A stretch of 64,000 bases of DNA. Origin: Pseudomonas sp. B21_DOA (GTDB taxonomy: Bacteria; Pseudomonadota; Gammaproteobacteria; Pseudomonadales; Pseudomonadaceae). Location of the stretch: NCBI GenBank assembly GCA_030544685.1, contig CP086683.1, positions 3,038,001 through 3,102,000 on the forward strand, in the 5' to 3' direction. Below, piece after piece: positions 51,316 to 63,534 of the stretch (the first letter of the stretch is position 1; every line of letters begins with the position of its first letter). The notes under the pieces are model-generated. The model was not told where the DNA came from. It saw only the letters and a program-made list of their open reading frames with translations, and did no database searches. Both the position numbers and the translations under genes were made by a program.

Positions 51316-52326
51316 ATGACCCAGACTTTCGATATCGCCGTTATCGGCGCCACCGGTACTGTCGGCGAAACCCTCGTACAGATTCTCGAAGAGCGCGACT
51401 TCCCGGTCGGCAATCTGCACCTGCTGGCCAGCAGCGAATCGGCCGGCAGCTCGGTACTGTTCCGCAACAAAAACGTCCGCGTGCGCGAGGTCGACGAGTT
51501 CGATTTCAGCAAGGTCAGACTGGTGTTCTTCGCCGCTGGCGCTGCGGTGTCGCTGAGCTACGCCGCTCGCGCCCATGCTGCCGGTTGCTCGTTGATCGAC
51601 CTGTCTGGCGCCTTGCCTGCCGATCAGGCGCCACAAGTGGTGCCCGAGGCCAATGCCGATATTCTCGCCAGTCTGAAAAGCCCGTTCCAGGTCAGCAGCC
51701 CAAGCCCGTCGGCCACTACGCTTGCCGTGGTGCTGGCGCCGTTGCTCGATCTGCTCGATCTGCAATACGTCAACGTCACCGCCAACCTGGCCGTTTCTGC
51801 GCAAGGTCGCGAAGCGGTCACCGAGCTCGCGCGGCAGACTGCCGAGCTGCTGAACATGCGCCCGCTGGAGCCGACCTTCTTTGATCGGCAGATGGCCTTC
51901 AACCTGCTGGCGCAAGTCGGTACGCCTGATGCGCAAGGCCACACGCTGCTGGAAAAACGATTGGTTCGAGAGCTGCGCCAGGTCCTGGCAAAACCTTTAT
52001 TGAAGATTTCTGCCACTTGCGTTCAAGCCCCGGTGTTTTTTGGCGATAGCTTTAGCGTGACCTTGCAGTCAGGCAGCGCTGTTGACCTGGAAAAGGTCAA
52101 CGCCGCGCTCGAGGCTGCACCGGGCATCGAGCTGGTCGAGGCCGGCGATTATCCGACCGCGGTCGGCGATGCGGTGGGGCAGGACGTGGTCTATGTCGGC
52201 CGCGTGCGCAGTGGTGTCGACGACCCGGCGGAACTAAATCTTTGGCTGACGTCAGATAACGTACGCAAAGGCGCGGCGCTCAATGCCGTGCAACTGGCTG
52301 AGTTGTTGATAAAAGACCTGCTGTAA
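51316..52326 (+). CDS. Asd-like paralogue without catalytic Cys (Usg type)
   Basis: 336 residues. Clear semialdehyde-dehydrogenase fold: NAD site IAVIGATGTVGETLVQILEE, and C-terminal dimerisation domain. At the catalytic position, where Asd has NPNCST or GGNCTV, this protein reads SSPSPSATT, so Cys is replaced (by Pro in my alignment) and Asd activity is unlikely. Such proteins (Usg) are conserved in gammaproteobacteria with unknown role. Start ATG 51316 after AGAGGTAGC. Confidence 0.88.
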   Translation: MTQTFDIAVIGATGTVGETLVQILEERDFPVGNLHLLASSESAGSSVLFRNKNVRVREVDEFDFSKVRLVFFAAGAAVSLSYAARAHAAGCSLIDLSGALPADQAPQVVPEANADILASLKSPFQVSSPSPSATTLAVVLAPLLDLLDLQYVNVTANLAVSAQGREAVTELARQTAELLNMRPLEPTFFDRQMAFNLLAQVGTPDAQGHTLLEKRLVRELRQVLAKPLLKISATCVQAPVFFGDSFSVTLQSGSAVDLEKVNAALEAAPGIELVEAGDYPTAVGDAVGQDVVYVGRVRSGVDDPAELNLWLTSDNVRKGAALNAVQLAELLIKDLL

Positions 52327-52437
52327 AAGATACTTGGCAACAATTTGTCGACTGATTCTAGGTGAGCGCTATGCTTGCCCGAAGCGCGTCGATGACGAGT
52401 CACCCTCCGGGACTTTCCGGGCAGCACCGAAATGATC

Positions 52438-52464
52438 GCGCGCGGCGACCCCGTCGTCGCGCGC
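52438..52464 (+). promoter_or_regulatory. GC-rich hairpin in the fimV leader
   Basis: Twelve base pairs (one G-U) with a 3-base loop, GCGCGCGGCGAC / GTCGTCGCGCGC, about 70 bases before fimV. No T-run, so not a standard terminator; role unknown. Confidence 0.5.
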
Positions 52465-52533
52465 AATGCCTTACGGCAGCGGTATTCAAAAGCTTCTCGC
52501 TGGCCGAGGAACGTTCAAACAAAGGATGAGGCT

Positions 52534-55190
52534 ATGGTTCAAGTTCGCAAACTGGTGTTAGCAATAGCGGCCGCCTCGGCGCTGTCCTCCGGTATGGCGC
52601 ATGCCCTCGGGCTCGGGGAGCTGACCCTGAAGTCGACCCTGAACCAGCCGTTGGTGGCTGAAATCGAGCTGCTCGACGTCAAGGATCTCACCGCCGCCGA
52701 GGTGGTGCCGAGCCTGGCTTCCCCTGAAGACTTCGCCAAGGCTGGCGTCGATCGGCAGGCCTTTCTCAATGATCTGACGTTCACCCCGGTACTCAACGCC
52801 AGCGGCAAAAGCGTGTTGCGCGTAACCTCGAGCCAACCGCTGTCGGAACCGATGGTGAAGTTCCTCGTGCAGGTGATGTGGCCCAATGGCCGCCTGCTGC
52901 GTGATTACAGCGTGCTGCTCGATCCGTCGAAATTCTCGCCGCAGACCGCAGACGCCGCCGCGCAACCGGCGCCGTCGCAGACCATCACTGCGCCAACCAC
53001 TGGCGCCACCCATCGCAATCAATACACCACCACGCCGCGCGACACCCTGTGGGAAATCGCCGCGAAGGCGCGCAACGGTGGCTCGGTGCAGCAGACCATG
53101 CTGGCGATTCAGGCGCTCAATCCGAATGCCTTTATCGACGGCAACATCAACCGTCTGAAAACCGGCCAGGTGCTGCGTCTGCCCGATCCGGTACAAAGCA
53201 CGGCGCTGCCGCAATCGGCGGCCATCGCTGAAGTGGCGGCGCAGAACGAAGCCTGGCGTCAGGGCCGTCGTTACACGGCCAAGCCTGGCACCGGTCAGCA
53301 GCAGCTGGATGCGACCAATCGTGGTCGTGGCAATGCTGGTGCAGCGGCCAACACACAGGACAATCTGAGCCTGGTCTCGGCGGAAAGCGCCAAGCCCGGT
53401 GCGAAAGGCCCGGCGGGCGACGCCAAGGCGCTGAGCAACAAACTGGCGATCACCCAGGAAAACCTCGACACGACCCGTCGTGACAACGAGGAACTGAAAA
53501 GCCGCATGGCTGATCTGCAGAGCCAACTGGACAAGCTGCAAAAGCTGATCGAGCTGAAGAACAATCAACTGGCGAAGATGCAGGCCGACGGCGCCGGCGC
53601 TGCGCCTGGCGCCACTGCTGCTGTGCCGCCGGTGCCGGCGATCACTGCCGAACTGGCCGCAACACCGCCAGCCACCCCGGCCGACGCCGCAGCGGCTTCC
53701 CGACTCCAGAGTCGGCCATCGCGCCGCCAGCGGAAACCCCGGTTGAGCCAGTCGTCGAGCCGGTGGTCGAAACCACGCCTGCTGCCGCCGATGACGATAA
53801 AGCCTTCAATGAACTGCTGACCAATCCGATCCTGCTCGGCCTGATCGGCGGCGGTGCGGTGGTTCTGCTGCTTCTGCTGTTGCTGCTGGCGCGCCGTCGC
53901 AAAGCCCAGCAGGAAGCCGAAAAGCACCTGCGCATGGCCCGCGCTCTGGCTGAAGAGCAAGAGTTCTCCGCTGAGCAGGATCTGCCGGAAAGCAGCTTCT
54001 CTGGCCTGGAAACCCCGGCAGCCAGCGTCAAACTCAACACGCCAGCTCCGGCACCTGCGCCAGCCCCTGCACCGGTCGTCACTCCGGTGGTGATGGCTGC
54101 GCCGATTGCCGCACCTCTGGTGGCTCCGGCCGGCGAGCGCTCTGATGATGTGCTCGACAAAGCGCAATCGCACATCAACGCCGGCCGCCTTAATCAGGCC
54201 GCCGCGCTGCTGGAAGAGGGCGTCAGCCTTGAGCCGGAACGCAGCGATCTGCGCCTGAAACTGATGGAAGTCTACGGCCAGCAGGGCGACCGCGATGCGT
54301 TCGTCGCGCAGGAGCGTCAACTTGTGGCTAATGGCGATAACTTCGCCAAGGTCGAAGCACTGAAAAGCCGCTTCCCGGCCATGGCCGTGGTTGCTGCCGG
54401 TGGGCTGGCGGCTGCCGCCGTCGCTGCCGAGCTGGACGCACAGTACGTCAAGGAACTGCTGCAAGACGAGCCGCAAGCGCCCGAGACCGCCGCTGACGAC
54501 CTCGACACCGCGTTCGATTTGAGCCTGGACGACCTCGACAACATCACCCCGGTCGATCCTGCACCAGTGGTCGAGCCAGAAGCGCCGGTCGAGCTCGACG
54601 CATTTCCGGCTGAAGACGATCTGAGTTTCGCCTCGGTGCTGCAAGAGCAGACCGAGATGAAAGACAATCTCGACGATCTGTCGGACTTCGATCTGGACAT
54701 GGATCTCGGCGCCGAACCATCGCCGGCCACGTTGGCTGAAGATGACTTCCTGCTGGATCTGGACGACGGCGTGAAGGACTTGCCACCGGTCGAGACGCCG
54801 GTAGTTGCTGACGTCCCGCAGGACGATCTGGAACTCCCAGCCGATTTCGACCTGTCGCTGGCGGACGAAATGGACAGCAACCCCGCTGCTGAGCCGGATG
54901 CCTTCGCGGCCGAGCTGGACGACGTCAATGCCGAGCTGGATCGCCTGTCGCAAAGCATGGCCGAGCCGAGCTTCACCGAAGCGGACGCGGCGATGGGTGA
55001 CGATCTGGGCGAAGACGATTTCGACTTCCTCGCCGGCACCGACGAAGCAGCGACCAAACTCGATCTGGCCCAGGCCTACATCGACATGGGCGACGCCGAC
55101 GGTGCCCGTGACATCCTCAACGAAGTGTTGACCGAGGGTGACGAGAAGCAGCGGGGCGAGGCCAAGGAAATGCTTTCCAACCTGGCGTAA
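52534..55190 (+). CDS. fimV: Polar-localised peptidoglycan-binding protein FimV (frame break at 53699-53701)
   Basis: 885 residues after correction. FimV promotes type IV pilus assembly, twitching and polar organisation. Signal peptide to AHALGLGELTLKS; conserved N-terminal domain; LysM-like segment near 170-225 (YTTTPRDTLWEIAAKAR); coiled coil (about 310-355); one membrane helix near 435-455 (LIGGGAVVLLLLLLLL); long acidic cytoplasmic region; C-terminal FimV/TPR motif KLDLAQAYIDMGDADGAR. The frame breaks after AAAAS; one more C restores PTPESAIAPPAETPVEPVVE. TPR region is known to bind TsaP/adenylate-cyclase-pathway partners in P. aeruginosa. Confidence 0.9.
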
Positions 55191-55210
55191 GTTCAGCGGT
55201 AAACAACAAG

Positions 55211-55238
55211 CGGCAGCCCTGTGGGGCTGCCGTTTTTG
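55211..55238 (+). terminator. Terminator of fimV
   Basis: Stem CGGCAGCCC / GGGCTGCCG with a short loop followed by TTTTTG. Confidence 0.88.
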
Positions 55239-55271
55239 TTAGTGCCGAATTCTGTGGTGTCTGATCGATTG

Positions 55272-55337
55272 CTTTCGCGAGCAGGCTCGCTCCCACAGGG
55301 GGCATTGCAAATGTGGCAGCGAGCTTGCTCGCCAAGG
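55272..55337. repeat. REP doublet (inverted pair, one arm diverged)
   Basis: One standard REP copy and one inverted, diverged copy (GGCAGCGAGCTTGCTCGCCA) between fimV and truA. Confidence 0.82.
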
Positions 55338-55422
55338 GGCGGTACTGCCGATAGAGAACTCTGGCATCCCCAGCCCACCGCCTTATAATGCCCGCCTTTG
55401 CAAATCAGCAGGCTGTCCCACC

Positions 55423-56275
55423 TTGGCAAACATAGATAACCCGGTCGCCGAAATGGCGCCCGACGGCTTTTACCGCGTCGCGCTGGGCGTTGAGTACAAA
55501 GGCTCGCGTTACAGCGGCTGGCAACGGCAGCTGACCGGAGTGGCGACTGTGCAGGAAGAGCTTGAAAAAGCCCTGTCGAAAGTCGCCAATTCGCCGGTTT
55601 CCTGCAATGCGCCGGGCGTACCGACGCCGGCGTGCATGCCTGCGGCCAAGTGGTGCACTTTGACACCCAGGTTGATCGCTCGCTGAAAGCCTGGGTCATG
55701 GGCGCCAACATCAATCTGCCCCACGACATCAGCGTCAGTTGGGCCAGGGTCATGCCGGCGCATTTTCATGCGCGCTTCAAGGCCATCGCCCGGCGTTATC
55801 GCTATGTGATCTACAACGATCAGATTCGCCCGGCGCACCTCAACGAAGAAATCACCTGGAATCACCGCCCGCTCGACGCCGAGCGTATGGCCGAGGCCGC
55901 GCAGTACCTGATCGGTACCCACGACTTCAGCGCGTTCCGGGCTGGTCAGTGCCAGGCCAAGTCGCCGATCAAAAGATGCATCACCTGCGCGTGACCCGAC
56001 ACGGCAAGATGATCGTGCTCGACGTTCGTGCCAACGCGTTCCTGCATCACATGGTGCGCAATATTGCCGGTGTGCTGATGACCATCGGTGCCGGTGAGCG
56101 CCCGGTGGAGTGGATGAAAGAAGTGCTGGAGAGTCGCGAGCGTCGCTCCGGCGGGGTGACGGCGCATCCGTACGGGCTGTATCTGGTGCAGGTCGAGTAC
56201 CACGACGAATTCCCGTTACCCGAGCGCTTTATCGGGCCACATTTCCTTACGGGTTTCTCCGAACTTGACGGCTGA
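55423..56275 (+). CDS. truA: tRNA pseudouridine(38-40) synthase (two frame breaks)
   Basis: Modifies uridines 38-40 in the anticodon arm. About 284 residues after correction. N-terminal [20 protein letters not shown]; the catalytic Asp lies in [16 protein letters not shown], which is out of frame with the start because of a break at about 55606-55616 (net -1 or +2, AATGCGCCGGG); a second break at the AAAA run 55971-55974 needs one more A to give SPIKKMHHLRV. C-terminal [16 protein letters not shown] is typical. The start is uncertain: TTG 55423 or ATG 55453, neither with a strong RBS. Confidence 0.86.
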
Positions 56276-56339
56276 CGCCCTCGGACGCTTTTGTTACCAT
56301 CCGGGACGTTTTCGGATTTTGCCTTGAGGTTTTCCTGAC

Positions 56340-56972
56340 ATGTCAGCTGTTCGCAGCAAGATCTGCGGCATTACCCGCATCGAAGATGCGCTGGCGGCCG
56401 TCGAAGCCGGCGCCGATGCGATCGGTCTGGTGTTTTACGCCAAGAGCCCACGTGCAGTGAATGTGCAGCAGGCAAGGGCGATCATCAAGGCGTTGCCGCC
56501 GTTCGTCACCACCGTGGGGCTGTTCGTCAACGCCAGTCGTTGTGAGCTGGGAGAAATCCTCGATGCGGTGCCGCTTGATCTGCTGCAATTCCATGGCGAC
56601 GAAAGCGCGGAGGAGTGCGAAGGCTGGCATCGTCCGTACATCAAAGCGCTGCGGGTCAAGGCCGGCGATGACATCGCCGCTGCCTGCGATGCCTTCCCCG
56701 GCGCCAGTGGCGTACTGCTCGACACGTATGTCGAAGGGGTGCCTGGCGGAACCGGCGAGGCGTTTGACTGGTCACTGATTCCGCAACACCTGAGCAAGCC
56801 GCTGATTCTGGCCGGTGGCCTGACGCCGGAGAACGTTGCTGATGCGGTAGCGCGGGTCAAGCCCTACGCGGTGGATGTCAGCGGCGGGGTAGAAGCAAGC
56901 AAAGGCATCAAGGATCACCACAAGATTCGCGCATTCATCAACGCGGTGCGCGGCAATACATCGTCGATGTGA
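56340..56972 (+). CDS. trpF: Phosphoribosylanthranilate isomerase
   Basis: 210-residue TIM-barrel enzyme of tryptophan synthesis. Catalytic Cys in [13 protein letters not shown], catalytic Asp in VLLDTYVEG, phosphate-binding [10 protein letters not shown] and VDVSGGVE. Stands alone, away from other trp genes, as in other Pseudomonas. No frameshift. The 199-bp gap to accD shows no gene. Confidence 0.96.
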   Translation: MSAVRSKICGITRIEDALAAVEAGADAIGLVFYAKSPRAVNVQQARAIIKALPPFVTTVGLFVNASRCELGEILDAVPLDLLQFHGDESAEECEGWHRPYIKALRVKAGDDIAAACDAFPGASGVLLDTYVEGVPGGTGEAFDWSLIPQHLSKPLILAGGLTPENVADAVARVKPYAVDVSGGVEASKGIKDHHKIRAFINAVRGNTSSM

Positions 56973-57171
56973 CGGCTGGCAGTCTGCCGCCGTCCATCAA
57001 TGCACTTGCACAAAGCAGGCGCGGCTGAGGGTTGCTGAATCGTACGCAGGTCATGTTCCGCGCTGACCGCGACTGTTCATCAACCATCGCCACACACATG
57101 AATTTAGCTCAAGGGCATACGCGGGGCTGCGAACCAGAGCGTTCGGGCCGCCGGTACTGGAGAAAGAAAGC

Positions 57172-58088
<917 letters not shown>

Positions 58089-58092
<4 letters not shown>

Positions 58093-59395
58093 CCCAGCGC
58101 ACCCTTGGTGAATGGCTCGCCTACCTCGAGCAGTTGCATCCGTCGGCCATCGACATGGGCCTGGAGCGTTCGCAACAGGTAGCGTCCCGCATGGGGCTGG
58201 GCCAGCCGGCGCCTCGGGTGATCACGGTCACCGGCACCAACGGCAAGGGTTCGACCTGCGCGTTCGTGGCTTCTTTGCTGCGTGCGCAGGGCCTGAGCGT
58301 TGGCGTCTACAATTCTCCGCACCTGTTGCGTTATAACGAGCGGGTGCAACTCAATGGCGTCGAAGCCACTGACGCCCAGCTGTGCGAAGCCTTTGCTGCG
58401 GTCGAGGCGGGCCGCGGCGACACTTCCTGACTTACTTCGAAATGGGCACCCTGGCGGCGTTCTGGCTGTTCCAACAGTCCGCGCTTGATGCTGTGGTGCT
58501 TGAAGTGGGTCTGGGCGGGCGTCTGGATACCGTCAATGTGGTGGATGCCGACATCGCGCTGGTCACCAGTATTGGTGTCGATCACGCCGATTATTTGGGC
58601 AATACCCGCGAATCCGTAGCCTACGAGAAGGCCGGAATCTTCCGCCAGGGCAAGCCTGCTCTGTGTGGCGACCTGAATCCTCCGCAACCGCTGCTCGACA
58701 AGGCGCGTGAACTGGCTTGCCCGTTCTTCCTGCGTGGACGCGATTTCGATCTCGGCATCACTGACCAACACTGGCAATGGCGCGGTACCGACGCGCAGGG
58801 CCAAGCGGTCGAATTGCGTGATTTGCCACTGCTTGATCTGCCGATGGAAAACGCCGCGCTGGCGCTGCAAGCCTATCTGCTGACAGGTTTGCCGTGGAAT
58901 GCCGAACAGATTGTCGCGGCGTTGCAGGCGACGCGCGTGGTCGGGCGCCTTGATCGTCGTTCGTTCGAATGGAACGGCAAGCGCCTGAACCTGTTGCTGG
59001 ATGTTGGTCACAATCCGCATGCCGCTGAATATCTCGCGCGACGTCTGGCTGCGCGGCCGCCGGTTGGCAAGCGTCTGGCGGTGTTCGGGTTGCTGGCGGA
59101 CAAGGATCTCGATGGTGTTGTTGGCGAATTGAATGCTAGTGTCGCGCATTGGGCTGTCGCGCCGCTGGATTCGCCGCGTGCGCGTCCCGTAGCTGAGCTT
59201 GAGGCAGCGCTGCAGAACCTTGGTGCTTCGGTTACGTCCTATGCCAGCGTTGCGGCCGCTCTGGAAGGGCAGTGCGCTGAGGCAACCAGCGACGACGAGA
59301 TTCTGTTGTTCGGATCATTTTATTGTGTCGCCGAGGCCCTTGAATGGCTGGCCCGGCGCTCCACGGAGGAAGCGGCAAATGGCTTTGCTGGATAA
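58089..59395 (+). CDS. folC: Dihydrofolate/folylpolyglutamate synthase (frame break at 58426-58427)
   Basis: 435 residues after correction. P-loop [13 protein letters not shown], folate-binding [41 protein letters not shown] and C-terminal [16 protein letters not shown]. Without correction the frame stops after GRGDTS; one more C in TTCCTGA gives [13 protein letters not shown]. Normally essential in bacteria, which argues against a true null. Co-transcribed with accD and overlapping the SPOR gene. Confidence 0.93.
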
Positions 59396-60047
59396 AGCGT
59401 ACAAGCAGCGCATGGTTGGCGCGCTGGTGCTGGTGGCGCTGGCGGTGATCTTCCTGCCGATGCTGTTTTCCCGTCAGGACGAGCAGCGTCAGGTGGCCGT
59501 CGAGGCCCCGGCTGCGCCTCAGCCTTCAGCCATGCCGCAGGTGCAAATGGAACCGGTCGCCGTGCCTGAGCCCCAGGCTTTGCCACAAGAGCCGGTGCCA
59601 ACGGACGAAGAGGTCGCTGAAGAAGCGGTGCCTGCGGCCCCGGCTGCTTCGGCTGCTCCGGCTGCGCCAGCACCGACCATCCCGGCGCAGATTGCCCGCC
59701 CGGCAACGCCGCCACCGGTGGCCAAGCCGATTCCGGCGCCGGCTCAGCCAATCACCTCCGCAACCAGCAAGCCTGACACCACGCAGAGCCGCGTCGATGC
59801 CAACGGTCTGTCGGTGAGCTGGTCGGTGCAACTGGCCAGTCTGTCGAGCCGCGCCAGCGCCGAAAGCCTGCAGAAGAACCTGCGCAGCCAGGGTTATAAC
59901 GCCTACATTCGTTCGGCCGATGGCAAGAATCGGGTGTTCGTCGGTCCGCTGATCGAGCGTGCCGAGGCCGATCGTCTGCGTGATCTGCTGAGCCGTCAAC
60001 AGAACCTCAAGGGCTTCGTTGTCCGTTTTCAGCCTGAACGTGGCTGA
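59379..60047 (+). CDS. DedD-like SPOR-domain protein
   Basis: 222 residues. One N-terminal membrane helix (MVGALVLVALAVIFLPMLF), a long Pro/Ala-rich linker (about 45-140) and a C-terminal SPOR domain (WSVQLASLSSRASAESLQKN) that binds denuded septal peptidoglycan. RBS GGAGGA; overlaps folC by 17 bases. Position between folC and cvpA is that of dedD. Confidence 0.9.
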   Translation: MALLDKAYKQRMVGALVLVALAVIFLPMLFSRQDEQRQVAVEAPAAPQPSAMPQVQMEPVAVPEPQALPQEPVPTDEEVAEEAVPAAPAASAAPAAPAPTIPAQIARPATPPPVAKPIPAPAQPITSATSKPDTTQSRVDANGLSVSWSVQLASLSSRASAESLQKNLRSQGYNAYIRSADGKNRVFVGPLIERAEADRLRDLLSRQQNLKGFVVRFQPERG

Positions 60048-60145
60048 AATCTATCACCTCCATTGAAAAGCACTGACAATCGCAGCTTACCGACAGCCAT
60101 GCGCTCTGCTAAAATGCGCCGCCTTATCCGTCTGTAGGCTGCACT

Positions 60146-60706
60146 GTGCCATTTACCTGGGTTGACTGGGCGATCGTTGCAATCATCGCCATCTCCGCAT
60201 TGATCAGTCTGAGCCGCGGCTTCGTAAAGGAAGCGTTATCGCTGCTGACCTGGATCATCGCAGGAGCCGTTGCCTGGATGTTTGGTGGCTCACTGTCCGA
60301 GTACCTCGCCGGATACATCGAAACCCCATCGGCTCGCGTGATCGCGGGCTGTGCCATCATGTTTGTCGCCACACTGATCGTGGGCGCAATGATCAATTAT
60401 CTTATCGGCGAGCTGGTTCGCGTCACCGGGTTGTCCGGGACCGACCGATTCCTCGGCATGGCCTTCGGCGCAGCGCGTGGCGTGTTGCTGGTGGTCGTGG
60501 CGGTCGGGCTGTTGAGCCTGGGGCCGGTACAGCAGGACGGGTGGTGGAAAGAATCACAGCTCGTGCCCAAGTTTCTATTGGTCGCCGACTGGTCCAAAAA
60601 CCTGATACTCGGGTGGAGCAGTCAGTGGCTTGCCAGCGGAATCAGCGTACCCGCTGAGATTCCGTTCAAGGAGCAGCTCTTGCCGACGGCGAAAACGCCT
60701 CAGTGA
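60146..60706 (+). CDS. cvpA: CvpA family membrane protein
   Basis: 186 residues with four membrane helices, GTG start at 60146. The signature DWAIVAIIAISALISLSRGFVKE opens the family. Named from colicin V export in E. coli; found just before purF in many proteobacteria, as here (41 bases away). Precise biochemical role unsettled. Confidence 0.93.
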   Translation: MPFTWVDWAIVAIIAISALISLSRGFVKEALSLLTWIIAGAVAWMFGGSLSEYLAGYIETPSARVIAGCAIMFVATLIVGAMINYLIGELVRVTGLSGTDRFLGMAFGAARGVLLVVVAVGLLSLGPVQQDGWWKESQLVPKFLLVADWSKNLILGWSSQWLASGISVPAEIPFKEQLLPTAKTPQ

Positions 60707-60747
60707 GTGCTGTTCAGTTCAGATCCATTAAGTAGGGGTTGCGTCGC

Positions 60748-62253
60748 ATGTGTGGCATCGTCGGTATCGTCGGTAAGTCGAACGTCAATCAGGCGCTGTA
60801 TGACGCGCTAACCGTGCTCCAGCACCGCGGCCAGGACGCTGCCGGTATCGTGACCAGCCATGATGGCCGGTTGTTCCTGCGCAAGGATAATGGCCTGGTG
60901 CGTGACGTGTTCCAGCAGCGTCACATGCAGCGTCTGGTCGGCCACATGGGTATCGGACACGTCCGTTACCCGACTGCCGGCAGCTCGACGTCGGCCGAAG
61001 CCCAGCCGTTCTACGTCAACTCGCCTTACGGCATCACCTTGGCGCACAACGGTAACCTGACCAACGTTGAACAGTTGGCCAAAGAGATCTACGAATCCGA
61101 TCTGCGTCACGTCAACACCAGTTCCGACTCGGAAGTGCTGCTCAACGTGTTCGCCCACGAGCTGGCCCAGCGCGGCAAGCTGCAGCCGACCGAAGAAGAC
61201 GTGTTCGCCGCCGTGACCGATGTGCACAACCGTTGCGTGGGTGGCTACGCCGTCGTTGCGATGATCACCGGTTACGGCATCGTCGGTTTCCGCGATCCGC
61301 ACGGCATCCGTCCGATCGTGTTCGGCCAGCGTCATACCGACGAAGGCGTCGAGTACATGATTGCCTCGGAAAGCGTTTCGCTGGACGTGCTCGGTTTCAC
61401 CCTGATCCGCGACCTCGCGCCGGGCGAAGCGGTGTACATCACTGAAGATGGCAAGCTGCACACCCGTCAGTGCGCAACCAGCCCGTCGTTGACTCCGTGC
61501 ATTTTCGAGCACGTCTACCTGGCGCGTCCGGATTCGATCATCGACGGCGTTTCGGTTTACAAGGCGCGCCTGCGCATGGGTGAGAAGCTTGCCGAGAAGA
61601 TCCTGCGCGAGCGCCCTGAGCACGACATCGATGTGGTCATCCCGATTCCGGATACCAGCCGTACTGCGGCGCTGGAGCTGGCCAATCACCTGGGTGTGAA
61701 ATTCCGCGAAGGCTTCGTCAAGAACCGTTACATCGGCCGCACCTTCATCATGCCGGGCCAGGCCGCGCGCAAGAAGTCGGTACGCCAGAAGCTCAACGCC
61801 ATCGAGCTTGAGTTCCGCGGCAAGAACGTGATGCTGGTCGATGACTCGATCGTGCGCGGCACCACCTGCAAGCAGATCATCCAGATGGCCCGCGAAGCCG
61901 GTGCGAAAAACGTCTACTTCTGCTCGGCGGCACCTGCGGTGCGCTTCCCGAACGTCTACGGTATCGACATGCCGAGCGCCCACGAACTGATCGCACACAA
62001 CCGTTCGACCCAGGACGTGGCTGATCTGATTGGTGCTGACTGGCTGATCTATCAGGACCTGCCTGACTTGATCGAAGCGGTCGGCGGCGGCAAGATCAAA
62101 ATCGAAAACTTTGATTGCGCCGTATTCGATGGCAAGTACGTGACCGGTGACGTCGACGAGGCTTATCTGGACAAGATCGAGCAGGCGCGCAACGATGCCT
62201 CGAAGGTCAAGACCCAGGCAGTCAGTGCGATCATCGATCTGTACAACAACTGA
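60748..62253 (+). CDS. purF: Amidophosphoribosyltransferase
   Basis: 501 residues, first step of purine synthesis. Start ATG 60748 gives MCGIVGIVG, so Cys2 becomes the N-terminal nucleophile of the Gln amidotransferase domain; PRPP-binding motif [17 protein letters not shown] near residue 370. Full length, no frameshift; followed by a terminator. Confidence 0.97.
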   Translation: MCGIVGIVGKSNVNQALYDALTVLQHRGQDAAGIVTSHDGRLFLRKDNGLVRDVFQQRHMQRLVGHMGIGHVRYPTAGSSTSAEAQPFYVNSPYGITLAHNGNLTNVEQLAKEIYESDLRHVNTSSDSEVLLNVFAHELAQRGKLQPTEEDVFAAVTDVHNRCVGGYAVVAMITGYGIVGFRDPHGIRPIVFGQRHTDEGVEYMIASESVSLDVLGFTLIRDLAPGEAVYITEDGKLHTRQCATSPSLTPCIFEHVYLARPDSIIDGVSVYKARLRMGEKLAEKILRERPEHDIDVVIPIPDTSRTAALELANHLGVKFREGFVKNRYIGRTFIMPGQAARKKSVRQKLNAIELEFRGKNVMLVDDSIVRGTTCKQIIQMAREAGAKNVYFCSAAPAVRFPNVYGIDMPSAHELIAHNRSTQDVADLIGADWLIYQDLPDLIEAVGGGKIKIENFDCAVFDGKYVTGDVDEAYLDKIEQARNDASKVKTQAVSAIIDLYNN

Positions 62254-62259
62254 GTTTCC

Positions 62260-62283
62260 ACCGGCCCTGAGGGGCCGGTTTTG
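62260..62283 (+). terminator. Terminator of purF
   Basis: Stem ACCGGCCC / GGGCCGGT with loop TGAG, then TTTTG. Confidence 0.85.
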
Positions 62284-62322
62284 TATCTGACATTTTTCAA
62301 GAACACAGCAAGGAGTGACAGC

Positions 62323-63534
62323 ATGAGTCAGGAATGGGATGCCGGTCGGCTGGACAGCGACCTCGAAGGCGTAGCGTTCGATACTCTGGCCGTGCGTGCC
62401 GGTCAGCACCGCACGCCGGAAGGCGAGCACGGTGATCCGATGTTCTTCACCTCCAGCTACGTGTTCCGCACCGCTGCCGATGCGGCGGCGCGGTTTGCCG
62501 GCGAAGTGCCGGGCAACGTTTATTCGCGTTACACCAACCCGACCGTACGCGCATTCGAAGAGCGCATCGCCGCGCTGGAAGGCGCGGAGCAGGCCGTCGC
62601 CACGGCAACCGGCATGGCTGCGATCATGGCGGTGGTGATGAGCCTGTGCAGCGCGGGCGATCACGTGCTGGTGTCGCGCAGCGTGTTCGGCTCGACCATC
62701 AGCCTGTTCGAGAAGTACTTCAAGCGCTTTGGCGTCGAAGTCGATTACGTACCGCTGGCCGATCTGTCGGGGTGGGATGCGGCAATCAAATCCAATACCA
62801 AACTGCTCTTTGTCGAATCGCCGTCCAATCCGTTGGCCGAACTGGTGGATATCGCCGCACTGGCAGAAATCGCGCATGCCAAGGGCGCGCAGCTGGTGGT
62901 CGACAACTGCTTCTGCACCCCGGCGTTGCAGCAGCCGCTGAAGCTCGGCGCGGATATTGTCGTGCACTCGGCGACCAAGTTCATCGACGGTCAGGGCCGC
63001 TGCATGGGCGGCGTTGTCGCCGGTCGCGGTGAACAGATGAAAGAAGTGGTGGGTTTCCTGCGGACCGCCGGGCCGACCCTCAGCCCGTTCAACGCGTGGA
63101 TCTTCCTCAAAGGCCTTGAGACCCTTAACCTGCGCATGAAAGCTCACTGCGCCAACGCCCAGGCGCTGGCCGAATGGCTGGAGCAGCAGGACGGCATCGA
63201 GAAAGTCCATTACGCCGGCCTCAAGAGCCATCCGCAGCACGAGTTGGCCCAGCGCCAGCAGAAGGGCTTCGGTGCGGTGGTCAGCTTCGAGGTCAAGGGC
63301 GGCAAAGAAGGCGCCTGGCGCTTTATCGATGCCACACGGTTGATTTCGATCACTGCCAACCTCGGTGACAGCAAGACCACGATCACGCACCCGAGCACCA
63401 CCTCTCATGGGCGTCTGGCGCCGCAAGAGCGTGAAGCGGCGGGCATTCGTGACAGCCTGATCCGCGTTGCGGTGGGTCTGGAGGACGTCGCTGACCTGCA
63501 AGCCGACCTGGCGCGCGGTCTGGCCGCGTTGTGA
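62323..63534 (+). CDS. metZ: O-succinylhomoserine sulfhydrylase
   Basis: 403 residues of the Cys/Met-metabolism PLP family, making homocysteine from O-succinylhomoserine and sulfide. Start ATG 62323 with AAGGAG. Motifs: [23 protein letters not shown] lysine in [14 protein letters not shown], and TTSHGRL near the C-terminus. Follows purF as in other Pseudomonas; overlaps the next gene by 4 bases. Confidence 0.95.
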   Translation: MSQEWDAGRLDSDLEGVAFDTLAVRAGQHRTPEGEHGDPMFFTSSYVFRTAADAAARFAGEVPGNVYSRYTNPTVRAFEERIAALEGAEQAVATATGMAAIMAVVMSLCSAGDHVLVSRSVFGSTISLFEKYFKRFGVEVDYVPLADLSGWDAAIKSNTKLLFVESPSNPLAELVDIAALAEIAHAKGAQLVVDNCFCTPALQQPLKLGADIVVHSATKFIDGQGRCMGGVVAGRGEQMKEVVGFLRTAGPTLSPFNAWIFLKGLETLNLRMKAHCANAQALAEWLEQQDGIEKVHYAGLKSHPQHELAQRQQKGFGAVVSFEVKGGKEGAWRFIDATRLISITANLGDSKTTITHPSTTSHGRLAPQEREAAGIRDSLIRVAVGLEDVADLQADLARGLAAL

